A stretch of DNA of 40,275 nucleotides from Actinomycetota bacterium (GTDB lineage: Bacteria > Actinomycetota > Humimicrobiia > Humimicrobiales > Humimicrobiaceae): assembly GCA_016870615.1 (NCBI GenBank), contig VGAZ01000006.1:1-40275 (forward strand), in the 5' to 3' direction. A program made the translations under genes and the position numbers. Shown here one piece after another: positions 26,111 to 35,231 of this stretch. A model generated the notes under the pieces. That model made no database searches. It worked only from the letters and a program-made list of their open reading frames with translations, and was not told the origin of the DNA. Position 1 is the stretch's first letter. Each line of letters starts with the position of its first letter.

Positions 26111-27724
26111 GTGAATTTAACAACATTTATTATTGTTACTGTTATTTATCTTATAATAACAGCGGTACTTGGCTGGCTCGGCTGGAGGCATACAAAAACT
26201 GCAAATGATTATATGGTAGCAGGCAGGCAGGCGCATCCTTATGTTATGGCAATGTCTTATGGGGCTACATTTATTTCAACATCAGCAATTGTAGGCTTCG
26301 GGGGCCAGGCTGCAAATCTGGGCCTGGGCCTTCTCTGGCTGACTTTTTTAAACATTTTTATAGGTATTTTTATTGCTTTTGTATTCTTTGGCAAGAAAAC
26401 CAGAATGATGGGCCATAATCTAGAGGCTCAGACTTTTCCTGAGCTTCTTGGCAAAAGGTACGGTTCCAGGGCGATACAGAGAATTGCCGGAATTATCATA
26501 TTTGTTTTAATGCCTCTTTATGCAGGAGCAGTAATGATAGGCGCTGCAAGGTTTATTGAAGAAACTCTGCAGCTTCAATTTATTTGGTCACTTGTTATAT
26601 TTACTCTAATAATTGCCGTATTTGTTATTTTAGGCGGTATTAAAGGTGTTTTATATAATGACACCTTTGAAGGGACAATTATGCTTATAGGAATGATTGT
26701 TCTTCTTATTTTTGCCTATATTAAAACTCCAGGCGGATTTGTTGAAACCCATAAAACACTAACAGACCTTGCCTCACAGATGCCGGAGCCCCTTGCAAAG
26801 GGCGGAATGATTGGATGGACCACAATGCCCACTCTGGGATCGCCTATCTGGTGGACACTGGTATCAACAATTATTCTTGGTGTTGGAATAGGGGTTCTTG
26901 CACAACCTCAGCTGGCTGTAAGGTTTATGATGGTAAAAAATAACAAGATGCTGAACAGGGGTGTCCTTATTGGCGGAATATTCATTTTGATGATGACAGG
27001 TGTTGCATTTATGGTAGGAGGGCTTTCCAATGTTTATTTTTTCAACGAAACAGGAAAGATAGCAATAGCAAATATTGAAGGCGGAAATGTTGATAAAATT
27101 ATTCCGCTTTTTATCAATATGGCAATGCCGAAATGGTTCGTTTATCTATTTATGCTGACACTGCTTTCAGCTGCTATGTCTACAATCAGCAGCCAGTTCC
27201 ATACTATAGGAACCTCGTTCGGAAGAGATATTTTTTCAAAGTCCAGATATGATGCAGGATATAAAGAAGAGAAATCATTAAAGGCTGTAATTGCAACAAA
27301 AGTGGGTCTTATTATTGGGATTGGTTTAAGCTTTGTTTTAGGTTTAAGACTTCCGATAAGCATTATTGCAAGGGCAACTGCGGTATTTTTTGGCGTTTGT
27401 GCAGCTGCATTCCTTCCGATGTTTATACTTGGATTATTCTGGAAAAGGGCTAACAAGGCTGGTGCGCTTGCAGGAATGATTACCGGCATAGTTTCAAGCC
27501 TTTTCTGGATGCTGTTTATTCATGAAGCAAACTCAAAATTGATTGGACTTGTAAACCTTCTTACAGGAAAGACGAGCCTTCTTGGGGCCCCATGGAGCAG
27601 CATAGACCAGATTGTTATAGCATTTCCGCTGGCTTTTATAGTTACGCTTATTGTAACAGCACTTACAAAGCCCATGCCTAAAGAATTAACTGAAAAAGCG
27701 TTTATGAAAGAAAAATCAGCATAG
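26111..27724 (+). CDS. Sodium:solute symporter (SSS family)
   Basis: 537 residues, about thirteen membrane helices. Matches the SSS/LeuT-fold family: WLGWRHTKTANDYMVAGRQ at the start, SYGATFISTSAIVGFGGQA (first unwound helix with Na-site residues), GGIKGVLYNDTFEGTIM, LSAAMSTISSQFHTIGTSFGRDIF and FLPMFILGLFWKRANKAGALAGMITG. GTG start with AAAGGAG at 26097-26103. Substrate is not readable. Between iorAB-ACT and two aryl-CoA ligases, an aryl acid or aromatic amino acid is a reasonable guess. Confidence 0.9.
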   Translation: MNLTTFIIVTVIYLIITAVLGWLGWRHTKTANDYMVAGRQAHPYVMAMSYGATFISTSAIVGFGGQAANLGLGLLWLTFLNIFIGIFIAFVFFGKKTRMMGHNLEAQTFPELLGKRYGSRAIQRIAGIIIFVLMPLYAGAVMIGAARFIEETLQLQFIWSLVIFTLIIAVFVILGGIKGVLYNDTFEGTIMLIGMIVLLIFAYIKTPGGFVETHKTLTDLASQMPEPLAKGGMIGWTTMPTLGSPIWWTLVSTIILGVGIGVLAQPQLAVRFMMVKNNKMLNRGVLIGGIFILMMTGVAFMVGGLSNVYFFNETGKIAIANIEGGNVDKIIPLFINMAMPKWFVYLFMLTLLSAAMSTISSQFHTIGTSFGRDIFSKSRYDAGYKEEKSLKAVIATKVGLIIGIGLSFVLGLRLPISIIARATAVFFGVCAAAFLPMFILGLFWKRANKAGALAGMITGIVSSLFWMLFIHEANSKLIGLVNLLTGKTSLLGAPWSSIDQIVIAFPLAFIVTLIVTALTKPMPKELTEKAFMKEKSA

Positions 27725-27763
27725 TCTGTAAAACAGATATAAAACAGAAAATTTTATTTTATT

Positions 27764-27803
27764 ATACCTGCCGTATTATAATGAAAATACGGCAGGTATT
27801 GTT
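27764..27803 (+). terminator. Probable terminator after the symporter
   Basis: A perfect 14-bp stem: ATACCTGCCGTATT (27764-27777), 8-base loop, AATACGGCAGGTAT (27786-27799), then TGTT, only a partial T-run. It sits 40 bases after the symporter stop and 73 bases before the first ligase gene. Likely an intrinsic terminator or at least an mRNA 3' end. Confidence 0.6.
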
Positions 27804-27871
27804 AAAATGGTAATAAAAACTTTTAGTTCTTTTATTTGAGGAAACTACCTGGGAAAAAATAGGAGGGTTTA

Positions 27872-29188
27872 ATGGAGAAATTTTACTGGGAAGAAGAATA
27901 CGAAACTCTTCCCCGGGAAAAAATCAGGTCCCTTCAGGCTGAGAGGCTAAAAAAAACACTTATAAATGTATACGAGAATGTAAAATTCTATAAAAATAAG
28001 CTTGATGATGCAGGTGTGAATCCGTATAAATTTAAAAATCTTGAGGATATTGAAAAACTCCCCTTTACAACCAAAGAAGATTTACGCTTAAATTATCCTT
28101 TTGGCCTTTTTGCAAAACCTTTAAGTGAAATAGTAAGAATCCACTCTTCATCGGGCACAACAGGAAATCCCACAGTTGTCAGTTATACTAAAAATGATAT
28201 TTCTATGTGGGGCGGTCTTATTGCGAGAGATTTGTACAGCACAGGGGTTCGAAGCCAGGACATAATACAGAACAGCTATGGCTATGGGCTATTTACCGGT
28301 GGACTGGGCCTTCATTATGGAGCAGAGCTTCTTGGGGCCACAGTAATACCATCATCCGGCGGCCTTACAGAAAGACAGATAAAAATAATGCAGGACTACG
28401 GATCAACTGTTATATGCTGCACCCCTTCCTATGCATTATACATTGCTGAAGTCGGGAAAGAGCTTGGTATTGATTTTGCGAATATGCCTCTTAGAATAGG
28501 TATTTTTGGGGCTGAGCCGTGGACAGAAGAAATGCGGAAAGAAATAGAAGCAAGGCTTTTTATTGATGCAATTGATATATATGGTTTAAGCGAAATCATA
28601 GGTCCGGGTGTTAGCTGTGAATGCAGCCTTAAATGTGGGCTCCATGTTGCAGAGGATCACTTTTTACCGGAAATAATAGATCCTGCAGCCACAAAACCGC
28701 TGCCGCCCGGCAGCACCGGGGAAATAGTATTTACTTCGCTTACAAAGGAAGCCATGCCCCTTATCAGGTACAGGACAAGGGATCTTTCAATACTTGATGA
28801 TTTGCCGTGCCAGTGCGGCAGGACTCATTCAAGAATGAAAAAACCCATGGGCAGAACAGATGATATGCTGATTATAAGGGGGGTAAATGTCTTTCCGTCC
28901 CAAATTGAAGAAGTTTTAATGCAGGTAAAAGAGATCGAGCCTCATTACCTTATTGTAGTGGACAGGCAGAATTATCTTGACACAATAGAGCTGTGGGTTG
29001 AAGTTTCAGAAGATGTTTTTGCTGAAAAAATAAATGATCTTGAAAAATTTGAATCTTCCATTGAAAATAAACTTTACGGGGCGACCGGTATAAATATAGA
29101 CGTAAAATTAAAGGAGCCCAAAACAATTAAAAGAAGCGAAGGAAAAGCAAAAAGGGTTATTGACAGAAGAAAAGGCGAGAAGATATAA
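27872..29188 (+). CDS. paaK: Phenylacetate--CoA ligase family protein, copy 1
   Basis: AMP-forming aryl-CoA ligase. 438 residues with the adenylation motif SSSGTTGNP (92-100), [18 protein letters not shown] and [20 protein letters not shown]. The C-terminal subdomain carries the lysine region [12 protein letters not shown] after AGGAGG. Typically activates phenylacetate or other aryl acids, and in IOR-containing anaerobes it can feed or drain the aryl-acetyl-CoA pool. Paralogue of the next gene but clearly diverged. Confidence 0.92.
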   Translation: MEKFYWEEEYETLPREKIRSLQAERLKKTLINVYENVKFYKNKLDDAGVNPYKFKNLEDIEKLPFTTKEDLRLNYPFGLFAKPLSEIVRIHSSSGTTGNPTVVSYTKNDISMWGGLIARDLYSTGVRSQDIIQNSYGYGLFTGGLGLHYGAELLGATVIPSSGGLTERQIKIMQDYGSTVICCTPSYALYIAEVGKELGIDFANMPLRIGIFGAEPWTEEMRKEIEARLFIDAIDIYGLSEIIGPGVSCECSLKCGLHVAEDHFLPEIIDPAATKPLPPGSTGEIVFTSLTKEAMPLIRYRTRDLSILDDLPCQCGRTHSRMKKPMGRTDDMLIIRGVNVFPSQIEEVLMQVKEIEPHYLIVVDRQNYLDTIELWVEVSEDVFAEKINDLEKFESSIENKLYGATGINIDVKLKEPKTIKRSEGKAKRVIDRRKGEKI

Positions 29189-29302
29189 ACCTGGAAGAAA
29201 TATGGAAAAATGACACAGCCCCATTTTTTACCCTGAGTGAAGTTAAAGCAATGGCTATAAAAATAAATACTATAAATTTGGTAAGCGGCACCGGGAGATT
29301 AA

Positions 29303-30643
29303 ATGAATAAAATTAAAGATAAAAGCAATAAAACCCCAGAACTTTATGATCCCCAAATCTCGGCAGCGGGAAGGCAAGAAATAAACCAATTACAGCTTTT
29401 AGCACTGAAGCAGACACTTAAGCACTGCTATGCCAATAATGAATTTTACAAAAAAAGGTTTGATGAAGCAGGAGTTGATCCGGACAGGATAAAAGAGCTT
29501 TCAGACATTGAAAAACTTCCTTTTACTACCAAGGAGGAACTGAGATTAAATTACCCTTTCGGCCTTTTCTGTACGCCGCTTGACCAGGTAATCAGGGTGC
29601 ATTCCTCCTCAGGCACAACAGGCAATCCCACAGTGGTCGGGTATACAAGACAGGATCTTGATGTATGGGCCCACTGTCTTATAAGGATAATGTATGATAC
29701 TGGTGTGAAAAAGGATGACATTGTCCAGGTAAGCCATGGTTTTGGAATGTTTACGGGTGGCTTTGGATTCCAGTACGCAGCAGAAAAACTTGGAGCACTT
29801 GTTGTTCCTATTTCCGGAGGAAACACCGAAAGGCAATTGAAAATTATGGCTGATTTTAAGTCAACCGTTTTATGCTGCACGCCTTCTTATACTTTGCATA
29901 TTGCTGAAGTGGGGGAAAAAACCGGTGTTGATTTTTCAAAACTTAATTTGAAAGTTGGTTATTTGGGTGCAGAACCCTGGACCGAACCGATGAGAGATGA
30001 AATTGAGCAGCGGATACATATGACAGCACTTAACAGCTACGGTTTAAGCGAGGTTATAGGCCCGGGTGTTTCATGTGAATGCCTCCGAAAAAATGGGCTG
30101 CACATAAACGAGGACCATTTTCTTGCAGAAATAATAGATCCCGATACAGGCAAAGTACTGCCAAACGGAAGCAAAGGCGAGCTTGTCTTTACATCCCTGA
30201 CTAAAAAAGCATTCCCGGTAATCAGGTACAGGACAAAAGATATTTCATATCTTTTTGAGGATGACTGCCCATGCGGAAAAAAGCTTTTAAAGATGGCAAG
30301 GCCAATGGGACGCACGGATGACATGCTCATTATAAGGGGTGTAAATGTCTTTCCATCACAAATCGAGGAAGTCCTGATGAAAGTCAAAGATCTTGAGCCC
30401 CATTATTTAATAGTGCTGACTACAGAAAACTACCTTGATAAAATAGAAGTCTGGGTTGAAGTTTCTGACAGCATATTCCATGAAAAATTAATGGACCTTG
30501 AATTTTTTGAAAAATCAATAGAAAGCCGGCTTTATTCTGCCATAGGCATTCATATCAAAGTGAGCCTTAAAGAGCCCAGGACAATAGCGCGAAGCGAGGG
30601 AAAAGCCCAGAGAGTCTGGGACAGAAGACAGGAAAAGAATTGA
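29303..30643 (+). CDS. paaK: Phenylacetate--CoA ligase family protein, copy 2
   Basis: 446 residues, same architecture as copy 1: SSSGTTGNP (101-109), [39 protein letters not shown], and SEGKAQRVWDRR at the end. It differs at many positions and has a polar N-terminal extension of about ten residues, so the two enzymes may prefer different aryl acids. ATG with GGGAG upstream. Its TGA overlaps the TTG of the next gene (TTGA), so translation is coupled into the prenyl-related genes. The 114-base gap before it holds no convincing gene. Confidence 0.92.
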   Translation: MNKIKDKSNKTPELYDPQISAAGRQEINQLQLLALKQTLKHCYANNEFYKKRFDEAGVDPDRIKELSDIEKLPFTTKEELRLNYPFGLFCTPLDQVIRVHSSSGTTGNPTVVGYTRQDLDVWAHCLIRIMYDTGVKKDDIVQVSHGFGMFTGGFGFQYAAEKLGALVVPISGGNTERQLKIMADFKSTVLCCTPSYTLHIAEVGEKTGVDFSKLNLKVGYLGAEPWTEPMRDEIEQRIHMTALNSYGLSEVIGPGVSCECLRKNGLHINEDHFLAEIIDPDTGKVLPNGSKGELVFTSLTKKAFPVIRYRTKDISYLFEDDCPCGKKLLKMARPMGRTDDMLIIRGVNVFPSQIEEVLMKVKDLEPHYLIVLTTENYLDKIEVWVEVSDSIFHEKLMDLEFFEKSIESRLYSAIGIHIKVSLKEPRTIARSEGKAQRVWDRRQEKN

Positions 30644-31491
30644 AACCGGTCCACAGACACATAAAGACAATAATAAACAAAGAACTGGATAATTTAGTTA
30701 AACTCTACCCCTACAATACCAGGAATTTTTATGATTCTGGCATGCTGCATGCTTCAAGCATGCTTTCATTTTATGATTATAACACAAGTTTGGATGCAAG
30801 CTTTTACAGCAAATTCTTAAATTTAATGGCAGGAATGGAACTTCTTGCTTTAGGAATAAGAACACACAGCTTTAATCCTGATGATTTTATGCTGCTTGTA
30901 AAAGATATTAAATCAGCCAAAACCCTTAATAAAAAAAGTATTGAAAAAAACGCCGGAAAATACACCCTTGATTTGCTCTTCGGGGATATCTTTTATTCAA
31001 GGGCATCAGTTTATATCATGAAATATTGCGACCACGAACTTTTTAATACAATACTTGAGTCGCTGAAGTCAGTACATAAAAACAAGCTTATGCTACACCA
31101 GGAAATGGTTGAAATAATAAAAACAGCCAGGGCCAGTAATCAAGACTTCATGAATAATAAAATCATCGATTTTATAAATGAAAATGAGGCCATAATATCA
31201 GGCATCAATGATCTTCTTAAGACATCTTTTATTACAGGCTGGGGGATATTCTGCAGTTTTGATAATATAAATTTTCCTTACAGCATTATTAATGATTTTA
31301 TATTATTAAAAACCTATAATGACCTTGAAGGTTTTTTTGAAAAACTTCCTGCAAAGTTCAGTTATCTTAAAAAAGCAGGTTTTATCCAGGAACGTAAAAA
31401 AGCCATAAAGCAAAATCTTGCGAAAAGAGTTGGCTGCCTGGACCCTTTATGGCTGAAAACAAACTTCCTGGTGCTCCAGAAGCAGTATTAA
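30640..31491 (+). CDS. HepS-like protein (possible small subunit of a heterodimeric polyprenyl diphosphate synthase)
   Basis: 283 residues, mostly helical. It is not confidently recognised from sequence alone, but a stretch around 60-160 resembles heptaprenyl diphosphate synthase component 1 (HepS, HEPPP_synt_1): LLALGIRTHSF, then DLLFGDIFYSRASVYIMKY with a following NKLMLHQEM helix. HepS lacks catalytic aspartate motifs and sets product length for the catalytic subunit, and a catalytic polyprenyl synthase is two genes downstream. TTG start overlaps the ligase stop (TTGA). If this reading is wrong it remains a helical protein of unknown role. Confidence 0.5.
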   Translation: MKPVHRHIKTIINKELDNLVKLYPYNTRNFYDSGMLHASSMLSFYDYNTSLDASFYSKFLNLMAGMELLALGIRTHSFNPDDFMLLVKDIKSAKTLNKKSIEKNAGKYTLDLLFGDIFYSRASVYIMKYCDHELFNTILESLKSVHKNKLMLHQEMVEIIKTARASNQDFMNNKIIDFINENEAIISGINDLLKTSFITGWGIFCSFDNINFPYSIINDFILLKTYNDLEGFFEKLPAKFSYLKKAGFIQERKKAIKQNLAKRVGCLDPLWLKTNFLVLQKQY

Positions 31492-31533
31492 GGCAAAGGC
31501 TAGGCAATAATATTAAAAATATACAATAGATGC

Positions 31534-31629
31534 ATGGATAAAGGGTGCGGCAAGGTATTTGAAATGCTGGCAGATGCAGCAGAAATATGGACGCTTGCAG
31601 CTTTTAATGCTAATATATCAATCTTATGA
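31534..31629 (+). CDS. Possible 31-codon peptide, coupled to the radical SAM gene
   Basis: ATG 31534 opens a 31-codon frame (MDKGCGKVFEMLADAAEIW...) whose TGA overlaps the ATG of the radical SAM gene (ATGA), the pattern of translational coupling used elsewhere in the window. No Shine-Dalgarno is seen and no family is recognised. It may be a leader or a chance frame. Confidence 0.25.
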   Translation: MDKGCGKVFEMLADAAEIWTLAAFNANISIL

Positions 31630-33386
31630 AGAATCAAACTGACTTGATTTTACTTCATCCACCGAGTGTGTATGATTTCAGGGAAAAAAGCATAATGTTT
31701 GGCCCCATGAGCGACCTTGTGCCCTCATCGCCCATATTTGAAATGTATCCAATAGGTTTCCTGACTATTATAAATTACCTGCAGAAAAGAGGTATAAGAA
31801 CACGCATAATAAATCTTGCCTACAGGATGTACCATGAGCCCGGCTTTAATGTTGAAAAATTCATTAAAAAATTAAGTACCTATGCATTCGGCATAGATCT
31901 GCACTGGCTGGCTCACTGCCAGGGCTCCACTGAAATTGCAAAAATAGTTAAAAAATACCACCCCAAAACCCCTGTTATTTTTGGGGGATTTTCGGCATCC
32001 TATTTTTACAGGGAATTAATAGAATTTGAAGGCGTTGATTATATTATAAGAGGGGATTCTGCAGAGGAACCGTTATGCAGGCTGGTCAGTTTATTAAAAA
32101 ATCCGGCATATGCCCACAGCCAGGGCGGATCAGGCAACAATACCTTTTATAAATTTCTTGAAGAAATACCCAACCTTGTTTACAGGCGCAATGGCAAAGT
32201 TTTTGCAAACCCAATTAAGTGCATATCCCCTGATTTGGAAGATATAGATTTTGACTACAGTGTTATGTTTAAAGATGTGCTTAAATACAGGGATATCAGA
32301 AGTGCGGTGCCGTTCTGTGACTGGTTCAGGTACCCGATTACAACAATACCTGTTGTGCGCGGCTGCAATAATAACTGCGCAAACTGCGGCGGGTCAAAAT
32401 CAGCTTTTGAGCTGTTCGGAAACAGGACAAAGCCTGCATTCCGCAGCCCGAAAAGGCTTGTAGACGAGATCAGTATAATAAGCAAATATATAAACGCGCC
32501 TGTTTTTTTGCTTGGTGATTTAAACAGCAATGGCAAAGATTATGTAATGGAGTTTTTCAAGTCTGCGCAAAAACTTGATAAAAATATGCAGCTTTTTTTT
32601 GAGTTCTTTACACCACCTCAAAAATGGTTTTTTGATGAGGCGGCCAGGATTTTTAAGAATGTCTGTTATGAAATATCGCCTGACAGCCATGATGAGGGCA
32701 TCAGGCGCAAGATGGGCAAAACCTATACAAACAGCCAGCTATATGAAAGCATTTCATATGCGCTTTCAAAGGGAGCATTAAGGTTTGACCTTTATTTTAT
32801 GACAGGGCTTCCATACCAGGGCGCCGGCTCCATTCTTGAAACTGTAGATTACTGCAGGGGTTTATATGAAAAGCTTGGCTGGGACAAAAGATTCATGCCG
32901 TTTATCTCACCTATGGCCCCATTTCTTGACCCCGGCAGCAGGATATTTGAAAATCCCCAAAAGTTTGGCTACACGCTTCTTTTTAAAGATTTAAAATCAC
33001 ATATAAAAGCAGTGACTAATCCTTCATGGAAATACATTTTAAATTATGAAAGCCACTTTATAACTGCAGATGGACTGGTGCGCTGTACATATGAAGCCGC
33101 AAAAGGCTTAAACCGCCTTAAAGGTGAAGCCGGCGCAATAACAGGCAATGTAATGCTTGAAAATGAGCAGAGGATTCTAAAGGCCCAGCAAATAATGAAA
33201 AAAATTGATGAAATAATGTCACTTCAGGACGGGCAGGTAAAGGAACAGAAACTAATGGAGCTGAAGGAAGATACATACAAATACAGCCTTTCCACAGTTT
33301 GTGAAAAAAAGGAGCTTGAATTCCCGTTTTCAAACAGGAATTTCAAATGGCTTGAAATAATAAAAACTTCAATTGGGATAAAATGA
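31626..33386 (+). CDS. B12-binding domain radical SAM protein
   Basis: 586 residues. N-terminal cobalamin-binding-like Rossmann domain (about 1-155; LLHPPSVYDFRE, PIGFLTIINYLQKRG, VIFGGFSASY, YIIRGDSAEEPL). The radical SAM core follows, with the 4Fe-4S motif C247-x3-C251-x2-C254 (VRGCNNNCANCGGS) and a Y-DLYFMTGLP strand. The C-terminal part after 420 is a long subfamily-specific extension. Cobalamin radical SAM enzymes often methylate unreactive carbons or rearrange rings; the reaction here is unknown. It lies between the HepS-like and polyprenyl synthase genes, and may belong to the Ta0216-type subfamily, which I cannot confirm. Confidence 0.88.
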   Translation: MKNQTDLILLHPPSVYDFREKSIMFGPMSDLVPSSPIFEMYPIGFLTIINYLQKRGIRTRIINLAYRMYHEPGFNVEKFIKKLSTYAFGIDLHWLAHCQGSTEIAKIVKKYHPKTPVIFGGFSASYFYRELIEFEGVDYIIRGDSAEEPLCRLVSLLKNPAYAHSQGGSGNNTFYKFLEEIPNLVYRRNGKVFANPIKCISPDLEDIDFDYSVMFKDVLKYRDIRSAVPFCDWFRYPITTIPVVRGCNNNCANCGGSKSAFELFGNRTKPAFRSPKRLVDEISIISKYINAPVFLLGDLNSNGKDYVMEFFKSAQKLDKNMQLFFEFFTPPQKWFFDEAARIFKNVCYEISPDSHDEGIRRKMGKTYTNSQLYESISYALSKGALRFDLYFMTGLPYQGAGSILETVDYCRGLYEKLGWDKRFMPFISPMAPFLDPGSRIFENPQKFGYTLLFKDLKSHIKAVTNPSWKYILNYESHFITADGLVRCTYEAAKGLNRLKGEAGAITGNVMLENEQRILKAQQIMKKIDEIMSLQDGQVKEQKLMELKEDTYKYSLSTVCEKKELEFPFSNRNFKWLEIIKTSIGIK

Positions 33387-33393
33387 AAAACCA

Positions 33394-34413
33394 ATGAATA
33401 TAAACCACCCATCCTTTCTGCCGGAACTGGCATTTTTAAAAAATGATCTGTCAAGGCTTGAGGAATTGCTGCTAAAATTTACCGAAAGTCTTGATGGCCT
33501 ATTGCATGAAACTGTCAAAAACACATTAAATGCCGGCGGTAAAAGAATAAGGCCCCTGCTCTTTTTAATATGTGCTGCCGGGAAAAATTATAATGCAGAT
33601 TTCGTTCTGCCTGCGGCTGCCGCCATTGAAATGCTGCATACAGCCTCACTTATACATGATGATATAATAGATAATGCAGTGCTGCGCAGGGGTGAAAAAA
33701 CAGTATATTATACCTACGGCAAGGATACGGCAAAATTTGTCGGGGATTACCTTTTTACCCAGACTTTCTCGTTTTTAAACAGCTACAGCAACCCGATTAT
33801 ACTTACGGAGATGTCTGATACCGCAAGGCTGCTTGTAAAAGGCGAATTTGACCAGATAAAGACAAAAAGGAAATTTTTCCAGGACCAGGAAATCTATTTT
33901 GAGAAAATAAGGGAGAAAACTTCCGCGCTGTTTGTGTTAAGCTGCGCCCTTGGCGGCATGCTTTCAAAATCAGGTAGCCAGGATATTGAAAACATGAAAA
34001 ATTATGGCAATTATATTGGCATATCTTTCCAGATTAATGATGATTTGATGGATGTGGATGCTGATTTTCCAGCAGGTAAAGGTCTTGCTTCCAGGAAGGC
34101 AGGCAAACCGGTTGGAAATGATTTAAGGCAGGGAAATATAACTCTGCCTTTCATATATGCCTTTGAAGATGCAGGGTTTAAAAAAGAAGTAATGCCCCTT
34201 CTTAAAAAAGGAAATCTTTCAGACAGTGATTTAAAAAACGTCTATAAATTGCTGCTCAATACGGATGCAATTTACAGGGCAAAAAAGAAATTTGAATATT
34301 ATCTTTTAAAGGCAAGGCAGACAGCAGGGCTCATTAAAGGCAGAAAGCGGCAGAAAGGACTTGCCGCTGTTTGTGATTTTATCCTGTCAGAAACAGGTGC
34401 AGGTAAAATTTAA
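33394..34413 (+). CDS. Polyprenyl diphosphate synthase (HepT-like)
   Basis: Condenses isopentenyl diphosphate onto an allylic primer. 339 residues. Both aspartate motifs are intact: DDIID at 89-93 (SLIHDDIIDNAVLRRG) and DDLMD at 216-220 (FQINDDLMDVD). GGKRIRPLL at 48-56 binds diphosphate. Residues before the first motif (MLHTASLI) suggest a long-chain product, but length cannot be read safely. ATG 7 bases after the radical SAM stop. Probable product: the side chain of a quinone or another prenyl lipid. Confidence 0.9.
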   Translation: MNINHPSFLPELAFLKNDLSRLEELLLKFTESLDGLLHETVKNTLNAGGKRIRPLLFLICAAGKNYNADFVLPAAAAIEMLHTASLIHDDIIDNAVLRRGEKTVYYTYGKDTAKFVGDYLFTQTFSFLNSYSNPIILTEMSDTARLLVKGEFDQIKTKRKFFQDQEIYFEKIREKTSALFVLSCALGGMLSKSGSQDIENMKNYGNYIGISFQINDDLMDVDADFPAGKGLASRKAGKPVGNDLRQGNITLPFIYAFEDAGFKKEVMPLLKKGNLSDSDLKNVYKLLLNTDAIYRAKKKFEYYLLKARQTAGLIKGRKRQKGLAAVCDFILSETGAGKI

Positions 34414-34432
34414 ACCTGTAAACCTGCCGCCT

Positions 34433-34936
34433 TTAATTTATCTTTTTAGCTTCTTCTATAACTTTTATATAAATTTCTTCTTTTAATCTAAAACCTGATT
34501 CTATGAGCTGATTTAAGATATCTAAAAAATCATTGAATGTAATATTTTTTAACTTTAAATTTTTCAAGAGAACATATAAGGTTCCCCTTGGAATAAGCCC
34601 AATAATTTTAGCAGCAGTACGTCCTAATGTTTCATCAATTAAAACCTCATTTATTTTTATTTTTTTTGCCAGCGATAAAGTTGATAATTTACCTAATTCA
34701 AGTTCAAGAGCTGTTTCTATTAGTTTGTTGACTTTTTTTACTTCGATAAAGCCTCTCTCTATCTCTTTTTCTATTAGTAATGCGTCCGGCTTATTCAATT
34801 TTTTTCCTTCATCAACTATCTCAATTTTAACTTCCTGGGAGATTATGATTTTATTATACAGGGATTTGAAAAGACTGTATTTTTTGATTTTAGCAAGATG
34901 AATAAGAGGGGTTGCATTTGATACTATTTCACTCAT
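34433..34936 (-). CDS. DUF3368 PIN-like toxin
   Basis: 167 residues, resembling DUF3368 (PIN-like nuclease) proteins that pair with UPF0175/RHH antitoxins: IVSNATPLIHLAKI at the start and VLIDETLGRTAAKIIGLIPRGTLYVLL, then a helical end. The usual GE motif before the LALA helix reads GK here (82-83, LGKLSTLSLA), and the first motif has Asn where many PIN proteins have Asp; nuclease activity is therefore uncertain. Overlaps the upstream antitoxin gene by eight bases. Confidence 0.78.
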   Translation of the reverse strand: MSEIVSNATPLIHLAKIKKYSLFKSLYNKIIISQEVKIEIVDEGKKLNKPDALLIEKEIERGFIEVKKVNKLIETALELELGKLSTLSLAKKIKINEVLIDETLGRTAAKIIGLIPRGTLYVLLKNLKLKNITFNDFLDILNQLIESGFRLKEEIYIKVIEEAKKIN

Positions 34937-35231
34937 TTACTGCTCTCAAATCGTCCTTTAGATCCTCGATAGTATAAGGGAAATAAATTTTTTTGTTTTT
35001 GACTTCTTCTATTATTTCCCAGAGTGACAGGCCTGAAATTTTTGCAGCCTGTCTTAGTGTCAATTTGCCTTCCTGGTATTCTTTTAGAGATTTTTCTAAA
35101 AACCAGTTCTTTGTTGACTTTTCAAGAAATCTTCTTAGCACTGTAGACCTGTCCATACCTTCATTTTTTGCTATCTTATCTATTAGTTTTGCAAGGTTAT
35201 CACTGACTCTTGTGGTTATTGTAACAGGCAT
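34929..35231 (-). CDS. Ribbon-helix-helix / UPF0175-type antitoxin
   Basis: 100 residues. N-terminal ribbon-helix-helix (TITTRVSDNLAKLIDKIAKNEGMDRSTVLRRFLEKS, about 4-38), then a UPF0175-like helix-turn-helix (KLTLRQAAKISGLSLWEIIEEV) and an acidic end. It overlaps the DUF3368 gene by eight bases and precedes it, as expected of an antitoxin. Confidence 0.8.
   Translation of the reverse strand: MPVTITTRVSDNLAKLIDKIAKNEGMDRSTVLRRFLEKSTKNWFLEKSLKEYQEGKLTLRQAAKISGLSLWEIIEEVKNKKIYFPYTIEDLKDDLRAVNE

Noticed and set aside
29191-29302. Open frame between the two PaaK genes
   Set aside because: No ATG/GTG/TTG near its beginning with a ribosome site and no recognisable family; probably chance.
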